A stretch of 39,656 nucleotides of DNA from Candidatus Komeilibacteria bacterium (GTDB lineage Bacteria; Patescibacteriota; Patescibacteriia; UBA1558; UBA10009). Shown piece after piece: positions 34,321 through 39,656 of this stretch (position 1 is its first letter; every line of letters begins with the position of its first letter). Location: positions 1 through 39,656 of the forward strand of contig JAPLWM010000017.1 of assembly GCA_026396575.1 (NCBI GenBank), written 5' to 3'. Under the pieces are notes generated by a model that saw only the letters and a program-made list of their open reading frames with translations, was not told the origin of the DNA and made no database searches. Both the position numbers and the translations under genes were made by a program.

Positions 34321-34364
34321 GGAGGCGGAGAAAGCTGTAATAATAGCCGTTATACTATACCCGC
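34321..34364 (-). pseudogene. tRNA-Gly 5'-half remnant
   Basis: On the minus strand GCGGGTATAGTATAACGGCT copies the start of the intact tRNA-Gly 63 bases further on (GCGGGTATAGCACAGCGGCT), then TTACAGCTTTC resembles an anticodon stem and breaks off. No 3' half follows, so it cannot be a working tRNA. Confidence 0.65.
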
Positions 34365-34369
34365 CGGAT

Positions 34370-34621
34370 TTATTTTTGTTTTTTGATCAGTTTGGTTAAG
34401 TTAAAGGAAATAATAATGATAATTAAAGTGATTAATACGGCATAAGCGAATTTGGCGATTAAGCCGCTGCCGGTTGCCGGAAAGATTTTTTCAATCAACG
34501 ATTTGATGGCGTCATTCCAGGCCAAGCCGGCCACCAGGCCGAAGGCTGCCAAAATATAGCCGATGATTTTTTCTTTGACTTCAATGCTTAATTTTTGTTT
34601 TTCCGTTGGTTCAGTAGGCAT
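34370..34621 (-). CDS. DUF5654-like small membrane protein
   Basis: 83 residues with two hydrophobic segments (about 20-38, IGYILAAFGLVAGLAWNDA; about 55-75, FAYAVLITLIIIIISFNL) and charged ends. The pattern GLVAGLAWNDAIKSLIEKIFP is that of the DUF5654 family, common in these lineages and of unknown function. It ends six bases from the tRNA-Gly remnant and follows the SMR-like gene by five bases. Confidence 0.75.
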   Translation of the reverse strand: MPTEPTEKQKLSIEVKEKIIGYILAAFGLVAGLAWNDAIKSLIEKIFPATGSGLIAKFAYAVLITLIIIIISFNLTKLIKKQK

Positions 34622-34626
34622 AATAA

Positions 34627-34950
34627 TTATCTGTTGATAAGAAATAAAGCGATAAAGATCAGCACAATGCCGATAATTTGGGGCAAGGATAAGTTTTCCT
34701 TATAAATAAAGTAGCCGACGCCGATCAGCATGACTGTGGTAATAACGTCCCACATTACCGAAGTAATGCCAAGTTTCCCATATTTAAAAGAAATAAAGAA
34801 GAAAATTTCACTAATTAAAGCCAGAACCATCGCGCTTATTAAGTAGGAAATTTTATTGTTATTAACCCATTCTTTGCCGAAAATATCGGCAATCACGATA
34901 AAAACCGCGGAAAAGGAAATGAAAGTAAGTAAGAGTGATGGATTGTTCAT
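34627..34950 (-). CDS. Small EamA/SMR-like transporter
   Basis: 107-residue membrane protein with four hydrophobic segments, the size and layout of small multidrug-resistance or half-size EamA proteins that work as dimers. LGITSVMWDVITTVMLIGVGYFIYKENLSLPQIIGIVLIFIALFLI is the typical C-terminal half. The start is placed at the ATG at 34950 (MNNPSLLLTF); a longer frame to 34983 adds an atypical N-terminus. The charged residue (Glu) usually found in the first helix of drug-exporting SMRs is not obvious; the substrate is unknown. Small stems lie in its leader (34962-34978). Confidence 0.75.
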   Translation of the reverse strand: MNNPSLLLTFISFSAVFIVIADIFGKEWVNNNKISYLISAMVLALISEIFFFISFKYGKLGITSVMWDVITTVMLIGVGYFIYKENLSLPQIIGIVLIFIALFLINR

Positions 34951-34995
34951 ATATAAGGTGGTCGTCTTTGTTAGACGAAGCACGAACCTTTTTTA

Positions 34996-35019
34996 CAGAA
35001 AACAGCTAGCTGTTTTCTG
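34996..35019 (+). terminator. Perfect 24-bp palindrome with T-tract
   Basis: CAGAAAACAGCT/AGCTGTTTTCTG, followed on the plus strand by ATTTTTT. It has terminator form for plus-strand transcription although no plus gene is seen; on the minus strand it lies in the leader of the SMR-like gene. Confidence 0.5.
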
Positions 35020-35026
35020 ATTTTTT

Positions 35027-35180
35027 AGGGCGGGGCGGAAGGGGGGTCTGGGGGGAATTCCGCCCCGCCCTCGCTTCCCAGTCGGCCTTTCCGCCATAGG
35101 CCGGCATTTTATCCGCCTCTGGCGCGCTTTCTTTTCGCCGCCGCAATTTGGCCGTGCCAGCGAAGCTGGCGCGCCGTCTC
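35027..35180. repeat. GC-rich non-coding island of stacked hairpins
   Basis: AGGGCGGGGCGGAA / TTCCGCCCCGCCCT is a 14-bp perfect stem with a G-rich 17-base loop (35027-35071). Further stems are GTCGGCC/GGCCGGC (35081-35105) and GCCAGC-GAA-GCTGGC (35156-35170). The composition is sharply GC-rich between AT-rich neighbours. A short minus-strand frame (ATG near 35107, 34 residues) exists but looks like repeat translation. Confidence 0.55.
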
Positions 35181-35216
35181 AAATTAGATTATGAATGAAG
35201 TTAATTTCAAGCTGAC

Positions 35217-35624
35217 TCAATAATTACGCAATTGCAAACCATCGATTCTTTTATAATCACTGTCATTACTAATAAGAATTGCTCCATTCGTCTTTGCAGT
35301 TGCGCCTATTAATAAATCAAGTGGTGATATTGATTGACCTTTTTGATGAATTGCCTTTTCTATTTGACTCGCTTCTTCTGCTTCAATTTCACCAAAAGGC
35401 AAGACGGTCATTTTTTGCCTTAATTCCTCAAATCTTCGTATTTTATCTTGATTTTGTTCCTTGCCTCTTAAAATTTCAAAAAGGGCCACTGAAGCAATGG
35501 CCGTTATAGCGAGAGGCGCATCCTTAATCTCCTCGTAAACTTGAACAGCATTAGCCTTACCCTTAAGAAGATCAATAATAAAATTACTCTCCAAACAATA
35601 TTTTATTTCTTCTAGCGAGGTCAT
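35217..35624 (-). CDS. PIN-domain protein (VapC-like) with an altered active site
   Basis: PIN-fold protein of the VapC toxin type, normally a Mg-dependent RNase. It reads EIKYCLESNFIIDLLKG at the start, then a middle helix with ALFEILRGK, then SPLDLLIGATAKTNGAILISNDSDYKRI at the end. The first catalytic Asp of the family (LDSN) is Glu here (LESN, codon GAG); the middle Glu and the later Asp residues are kept. Several ATGs lie in a row (35630, 35627, 35624); I use the last. The gene overlaps the 101-residue protein gene by about 41 bases, so the two are translationally coupled. It is the last gene of an operon led by an SDH-type proteinase. Confidence 0.88.
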   Translation of the reverse strand: MTSLEEIKYCLESNFIIDLLKGKANAVQVYEEIKDAPLAITAIASVALFEILRGKEQNQDKIRRFEELRQKMTVLPFGEIEAEEASQIEKAIHQKGQSISPLDLLIGATAKTNGAILISNDSDYKRIDGLQLRNY

Positions 35625-35889
35625 CATCAAAGCTTTTCTTAAATAAACTAATTCCTTCTTTCATCTCCTTCGCCTCATCATCAGTTAATATCCCAATAAA
35701 ACTCGCTATAGACGCAGGAAATATATCAAGCGAAAACCGCCATCCAAGAGGAGCTGGTATAGGGGAAAACCAAATAGAGCCAAAACTAGAATTAACATCT
35801 GCTTCAGCTTCTATGCTCATTAAGGAATTAGGATAAATTGGAGATGTATTTTCCAATACTCCACTTGTATAATTTATTGAAGTGTTCAT
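35584..35889 (-). CDS. Unknown 101-residue protein, possible antitoxin
   Basis: I do not recognise a family. The first 70 residues (MNTSINYTSGVLENTSP...FGSIWFSPIPAPLGWRFSLD) have no clear DNA-binding motif. The last 30 (ILTDDEAKEMKEGISLFKKS to ARRNKILFGE) form a charged helix followed by a tail, like the toxin-binding ends of VapB-type antitoxins. I use the ATG at 35889, directly after the proteinase stop, not one at 35910. Overlap with the PIN gene and position before it fit an antitoxin. That role is inference. Confidence 0.7.
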   Translation of the reverse strand: MNTSINYTSGVLENTSPIYPNSLMSIEAEADVNSSFGSIWFSPIPAPLGWRFSLDIFPASIASFIGILTDDEAKEMKEGISLFKKSFDDDLARRNKILFGE

Positions 35890-35891
35890 AA

Positions 35892-36869
35892 TTAATTTTT
35901 CTTTACCCACGACTGTGACTCAAAATTAATATCAATCGTTGGTTGATTATTTCTAATGATTTTTTGAGCCTTGCCTATTATAGTAAACTGATAGGAAGTA
36001 TCAATAGTTTCAAGATACGCGCCTACTTTATTTATTTCTACAATTTCTTTGCCAGCAAGCAACTCATTCGGGTGAAATGGCTGACCAAGTTTCATCTCCT
36101 CTGCATATATTTCATATATTTCACACATTGCTTTGTCAAGTTCACCTGATGCCTTCTCTATCTTCAAACCAAGATCAATGGCTTCATCACGATCAATTGG
36201 ATAAGCATGAATTGTAATATCTCCCGTTATTTCTTTGATAATCTTTTTTATTTTTTCATTATCTTTCTCTTTATCCATGTGTAACCATAAAAGCCGTTCA
36301 GTTAATAAACGTGCCATACGATATGCACGATAGGCGTTGCCAATTGAAAGTGGGTGCAATTTTTCTACCAAAAGCTTATATGCATCAATCATCTGTTCAC
36401 TTTTTACTTCTGCTTTTTCTTTGGCAAAAAGTAGATATGAATTCAAGTCCTCAACGCTTACTTCAAGTTTTTGCTGTGGATTATTTGGATCCTGTGGATT
36501 AAATGGGTGGCCGGTCGTCGGATCAACTGGTGTAAGTTCGCCAAGTTTGCCCATCACTATAGTATCTGCACCAAGACAAATAAGTGTTCCTGCACTATGC
36601 GCTTTATACGGTACGAGTATTTCAAAATCGTCGCAATGATTGCGGATGAGTTTTACTATACGAATTGGAGCAAGCATATCACCACCGCTTGTATATAAAA
36701 GTAAACTGATTTTTTTAACCTTGCCGATGCTATCAAGCAAATTACCAAGAAGTGGGATAATATCACCTGCTATTTTAGTAGCAAAAGGCGGCCTGTCGCC
36801 GGTGGCGTAGGAAATAACGCGTGAATTGCGCTCAGTTTCAAGTTTTTTAATTAAATCAATTTTATTCAT
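35892..36869 (-). CDS. SDH-type ClpP-fold serine proteinase
   Basis: 325-residue protein of the SDH (serine dehydrogenase proteinase, ClpP/crotonase-fold) family. The ClpP-like binding strand LLYTSGGDML (about 57-66) and the nucleophile elbow KAHSAGTLICLGAD (Ser92) are clear; GKLGELTPVDPTTG follows. The C-terminal part (about 155-325) is helical. No signal peptide or membrane segment is seen, so it should be cytoplasmic. It has a consensus promoter with an embedded palindrome and an 11-base leader. The next gene starts two bases past its stop. Relatives often lie in mobile or defence-like islands, but the target is unknown. Confidence 0.88.
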   Translation of the reverse strand: MNKIDLIKKLETERNSRVISYATGDRPPFATKIAGDIIPLLGNLLDSIGKVKKISLLLYTSGGDMLAPIRIVKLIRNHCDDFEILVPYKAHSAGTLICLGADTIVMGKLGELTPVDPTTGHPFNPQDPNNPQQKLEVSVEDLNSYLLFAKEKAEVKSEQMIDAYKLLVEKLHPLSIGNAYRAYRMARLLTERLLWLHMDKEKDNEKIKKIIKEITGDITIHAYPIDRDEAIDLGLKIEKASGELDKAMCEIYEIYAEEMKLGQPFHPNELLAGKEIVEINKVGAYLETIDTSYQFTIIGKAQKIIRNNQPTIDINFESQSWVKKN

Positions 36870-36886
36870 AAATATTTAATATTGAT

Positions 36887-36915
36887 ATAATAGCAATTAT
36901 TGCTAATTTTGTCAA
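36887..36915 (-). promoter_or_regulatory. Promoter of the proteinase-PIN operon with embedded operator
   Basis: TTGACA (36910-36915), 17 bases, TATTAT (36887-36892) on the minus strand. The palindrome TAGCAAT-T-ATTGCTA (36891-36905) occupies the spacer and the edge of the -10, where a bound repressor would block the polymerase. Confidence 0.8.
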
Positions 36916-36923
36916 AACATGTC

Positions 36924-36941
36924 AGTAATACCTATATTACT
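36924..36941. promoter_or_regulatory. Second inverted repeat upstream of the operon promoter
   Basis: AGTAATA-CCTA-TATTACT is a perfect 7-bp inverted repeat, nine bases above the -35 box and touching the stop codon of the trypsin-like protease gene. It may be another operator, or a weak terminator for that gene. Confidence 0.4.
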
Positions 36942-39244
36942 TATAAACTCCCCTCGGGAATTTTTTCAAGATCCTTATTAGTTATCCCCAAACTATAATT
37001 ACGCATTAAGCTATAAGCTGCATCGCCATCTTTCAAATAATACCTATAACCAGTTTTAGGATGGATATACCAAGCTTCACCGTGCGATTGAACTTGTAAT
37101 AATATTTTACCTTTTAATTTATTGACTAATGATGGATAATTATTTTTTTCATTCTCCTGAGGTATTTTAGCTAAATTTGCATTAGTAATACCTAAACCAA
37201 ATTTTCTCATCATTTGATAAGCGATTGCCCCATCTTTCATGTAATATCTTTTGCCGTCAGCCGGATTAACATACCAAGCCTCTCCTGCAGATTCAACTTG
37301 GAGAAGTATATAACCTTTTAATTTATTAATTAAAGTGTTGTTAATAATAGGCGCAGTAGAAGGTAACGCCGATTTTTTAGTATTTTCTTCTGCTATTTTC
37401 TTTTGATTATCATCAAAAATTAAACTGTCCTCTACTAGAGACTTAGATTTAGTTAGAGTATATTTAGGAACCCCTCTATCATCATTAGTCCCACACATAA
37501 AATTAAATGATAAATCAGGGTTATAAATAAATTTTACAACCGTGTTTAGGCCTTCTAAAACTGGGTCTCCTTTCTGTGTATATGGTTTTAATAATAACGA
37601 TGATACTTTTCCAGTTAAGGAACAATCATTTCCATAGCAAACCTTGTCTCCGTAATATATATTTGTTTTTGGTTCATTACCTTCATAAGATGCGCTTTTT
37701 TGTCCTCCTTTATCCAACGATATGACTGAATATTTATTGCTATTTGTAGTGGTTATCCCACCTTCAATAGCTGATTCCCATGCACCCATTTCATTTATGA
37801 ATTTATCATAATATTTAATATTATATTCGGAATAATTTTTCTCATATTCCCATTTAACGTAAACATTTTTTAATTTTGTCGCACAATATTGATGATAACG
37901 AGGATAAACCCAACCTTGCGATGTCATGGTAAAATCATAATTGCCTACCATATTTTTATAACCGGAATCGTTGTAAAATTTTAAATTTTTTAAACCTAAG
38001 TAATTATTTTTCTCGTAAACATAGGTTAAAATATATTGATTGGAAACATTACCAGCCCTATCCTTTAATCTTAAACCAATATAATATACATCTTCATTAT
38101 CCGGCAGTGTTAATATTGGTGTAATATAATTGTTATAAGCCCAATAATCACTACCTAATTTATTTGAATTATCATTAGTAAGAATATATTCTGTGCCGAA
38201 TGTATTTTTTAAACTATTTATATCATTGGAGTAAGTATAATAAGCACTATAAACACCGCTATCCATATCTATCTTATCTAAAATATTTCCGACTGAAGTA
38301 ATAACAATTTGTATTTTTCTATAACCATTATTATCCCACATTCCTTCAAGTTTATAACTTCCTGAATAGTTTCCTCCGCTTTGAATTTTATTTCCGCTTT
38401 CATCGAATGCGTTATACCAAAAAATATCTCGAGGGGCGCCTTTATAAGTGATTGACGGAGGCGTTTTATCATCTTTTAAATAAATACTTTTATTTTCAAT
38501 AATTGGTTTCTCTTCGATAATTTCTTGCTTGTATTGATTACCTAAAATACCCGATAACCAATTTTTAATACTATTAATGGATAAAACATAACTTAATGAG
38601 TTTAAGGTTCCAGCTACAACCATGGTTGGGATACCTACGAATTGTCCGGATGGATTATATGCTGCCCCACCCGAATTCCCATGTTCTAATGGTATAGTTG
38701 TTTTTATAAAATTTTGTGTCCCATCTGAACTACTCCCAAAGCCGCTAAAATCACCTGACGTATAAGTTATAGTTGATCCGCCAATACTTGGAAAACCGAT
38801 AGCTTCAATTTTATCACCAAATTTTAAAGAATTTGAGTTTGAATCCCAAATATTAATGTAAGGATAAGATTGATTAGCAGTATTATTTAGATATAAAATA
38901 GCAGCATCCATGTCATCTGAAGTTGTATAATATTTTACTTCTGCTAAATTCGGATTATCTTTAGTTCCAAAATCCGGCTCCTGATTTATAGAAATCATAA
39001 AACCTATGAAACAAGTTTTAATAATAGCGTTTTTTTCATCCGTTACTACGTGTTTATTAGTTAAAATAATCCCTTTAGGATCTATTATGGTGCCTGAACC
39101 ACTAAACCAATTTCCATAATTATCAGGACAAACTATCTGTACTTCAGAACTAATTTGATTTTGGGTAATAGCAAAAGAAAAATTAAAAGGAACGACACTG
39201 AAAATAAAAGCTATAATTAAAAAAAGTATTACTTGTTTTTTCAT
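36941..39244 (-). CDS. Secreted trypsin-like serine protease with C-terminal surface repeats
   Basis: 767-residue exported protein. A signal peptide (about 1-26) is followed by an S1C/HtrA-like protease domain (about 30-240) with a complete triad: His65 (LTNKHVV), Asp113 (DDMDAAIL) and Ser191 (EHGNSGGAA). The middle (about 260-600) is an Ig-like or unknown beta-rich region with several cysteines. The end has two near-identical repeats (INKLKGYILLQVES...GEAWYVNPADGKRYYMKDG and LVNKLKGKILLQVQS...GEAWYIHPKTGYRYYLKDG), each ending GIT.A.L.KIP, of a kind I associate with surface proteins of this group. Codon use is strongly AT-rich compared with the core genes, suggesting transfer. No PDZ domain is seen. 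Confidence 0.88.
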   Translation of the reverse strand: MKKQVILFLIIAFIFSVVPFNFSFAITQNQISSEVQIVCPDNYGNWFSGSGTIIDPKGIILTNKHVVTDEKNAIIKTCFIGFMISINQEPDFGTKDNPNLAEVKYYTTSDDMDAAILYLNNTANQSYPYINIWDSNSNSLKFGDKIEAIGFPSIGGSTITYTSGDFSGFGSSSDGTQNFIKTTIPLEHGNSGGAAYNPSGQFVGIPTMVVAGTLNSLSYVLSINSIKNWLSGILGNQYKQEIIEEKPIIENKSIYLKDDKTPPSITYKGAPRDIFWYNAFDESGNKIQSGGNYSGSYKLEGMWDNNGYRKIQIVITSVGNILDKIDMDSGVYSAYYTYSNDINSLKNTFGTEYILTNDNSNKLGSDYWAYNNYITPILTLPDNEDVYYIGLRLKDRAGNVSNQYILTYVYEKNNYLGLKNLKFYNDSGYKNMVGNYDFTMTSQGWVYPRYHQYCATKLKNVYVKWEYEKNYSEYNIKYYDKFINEMGAWESAIEGGITTTNSNKYSVISLDKGGQKSASYEGNEPKTNIYYGDKVCYGNDCSLTGKVSSLLLKPYTQKGDPVLEGLNTVVKFIYNPDLSFNFMCGTNDDRGVPKYTLTKSKSLVEDSLIFDDNQKKIAEENTKKSALPSTAPIINNTLINKLKGYILLQVESAGEAWYVNPADGKRYYMKDGAIAYQMMRKFGLGITNANLAKIPQENEKNNYPSLVNKLKGKILLQVQSHGEAWYIHPKTGYRYYLKDGDAAYSLMRNYSLGITNKDLEKIPEGSL

Positions 39245-39248
39245 AAAA

Positions 39249-39443
39249 TTACTTTTTTAATAAATTAATTATAACTTTATATTTTGCTCTTTTAAAATCT
39301 AATTCAAATTTTTTAGCACGGTATTTTTTATAGTCTTCTTGATTAATTTCAAGTTCACCCTTCGGCATTGGTTGACCAAGTGTTTCTGCAGTGTAAGCTG
39401 ATTTGACTCCTAATTTTTTTACTGCTTCGCCGGAAAAAGTCAT
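39249..39443 (-). CDS. Short protein of unknown function, possibly 5'-truncated
   Basis: The ATG frame gives 64 basic residues (MTFSGEAVKKLGVKSAYTAE ... KRAKYKVIINLLKK), ending four bases before the protease gene. The same frame stays open upstream to about 39548 with convincing protein-like sequence (NEYDKKYIKSIQETKRDLA) but no ATG, GTG or TTG, so either a rare start is used or the true start has been lost. No family is recognised. The sequence is AT-rich like its neighbour. Confidence 0.5.
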   Translation of the reverse strand: MTFSGEAVKKLGVKSAYTAETLGQPMPKGELEINQEDYKKYRAKKFELDFKRAKYKVIINLLKK

Positions 39444-39599
39444 ACCGTGTTTTGCTAAATCTCTTTTAGTTTCTTGGATAGATTTTATATATTTTTTGTC
39501 ATATTCATTTATATCAGGGATGATTAAGTTAATTCTGTTGAAAGATATTTAAAATATTAGCTAAGATAAAGGATAATTTCGGTGTTTTCTGGGATAATT

Positions 39600-39644
39600 C
39601 CCATGTATGAATATTTTACATGGGAAATCGCCTTGCTGTCAGGC
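39600..39644. repeat. Two adjacent hairpins at the right edge
   Basis: CCCATGTA (39600-39607) pairs with TACATGGG (39617-39624), and TCGCCT pairs with AGGCGA a few bases later. They lie above the truncated frame and may be a leader or a terminator of the next gene outside the window. Confidence 0.4.
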
Positions 39645-39656
39645 GAAAATATATAA

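Noticed and set aside
34950..35071. Guanidine-type riboswitch before the SMR-like gene
   Set aside because: SMR transporters are often under such control, and two hairpins are present, but neither loop has the ACGR-type sequence of mini-ykkC.
35009..35110. 34-residue minus-strand frame in the GC-rich island
   Set aside because: No ribosome site, and its composition follows the hairpin repeats rather than protein-like use.
1..39656. CRISPR array, rRNA genes or a replication origin
   Set aside because: No regularly spaced identical repeats with unique spacers, no rRNA sequence, and no DnaA-box cluster near a dnaA gene were seen; the repeats present are palindromes in scattered positions.

Overview
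The window looks like a chromosome segment of a Candidate Phyla Radiation bacterium (Patescibacteria, most likely of the Parcubacteria group). The evidence is inferential. Housekeeping genes are compact and often overlap by a few bases, many starts lack a clear Shine-Dalgarno sequence, and the genome is moderately AT-rich with bursts of GC-rich palindromic repeats. There is also a truB fused to a nucleotidyltransferase, small DUF5654 and lmo0937-type membrane proteins, and a secreted protease with paired C-terminal 'GEAWY...GKRYY' repeats of a kind I associate with this group. TGA is used as a stop (for example by the sortase gene), which argues against the code-25 lineages.

Layout. 1-1634: the end of an integrated element, a large serine recombinase gene that reads through tRNA-Ser(CGA). 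1602-4329: a two-gene operon for surface polysaccharide (O-antigen ligase/polymerase-like and flippase-like proteins). 4441-8582: ftsK, a rodZ-like gene and recA, with a strong terminator after recA. 8650-9290: a NYN-domain nuclease-like gene with a terminator-like leader. 9337-9841: an isolated 64-codon gene of unknown function with its own promoter and terminator. 9861-17357: rpoB-rpoC with a strong promoter and structured leader. 17492-20631: MurE-like ligase, sugar nucleotidyltransferase and FemAB-like transferase, separated by long inverted repeats. 20769-23522: divergent ruvA and uvrB sharing an 87-bp region in which both transcripts appear nearly leaderless. 23583-25988: ribL/truB-like fusion, a DUF475/TerC-like membrane protein and rpsT. 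25987-26101: one 115-bp nested palindrome filling the gap between convergent rpsT and holA. 26102-30403: holA, polA, an isochorismatase-family hydrolase and tRNA-Cys(GCA). 30542-33914: a surface locus with a 3D-domain protein, a sortase, a 46-residue membrane protein and an ice-binding-like (DUF3494) adhesin ending in LPKAG. 34044-34364: tRNA-Gly(TCC) flanked by broken tRNA-Gly pieces. 34370-34950: two small membrane proteins. 34984-35216: a GC-rich hairpin island. 35217-36915: a three-gene operon (ClpP-fold SDH-type proteinase, unknown 101-residue protein, PIN domain) with an operator-like palindrome inside its promoter. 36941-39656: a large secreted trypsin-like protease and an upstream gene fragment, both distinctly AT-rich.

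How it fits together. The core supplies transcription (rpoB, rpoC), replication and repair (recA, polA, holA, uvrB, ruvA), chromosome segregation (ftsK) and cell-wall synthesis (MurE-like, FemAB-like, RodZ-like). The accessory parts lie next to tRNA genes: the recombinase at tRNA-Ser, and the AT-rich protease/PIN region beyond tRNA-Gly. Palindromic repeats recur across the window, including inside the reading frames of uvrB and truB. The best candidate for an undescribed system is the SDH proteinase / 101-residue protein / PIN operon. The second is the solitary Gly-rich small gene at 9511-9705.
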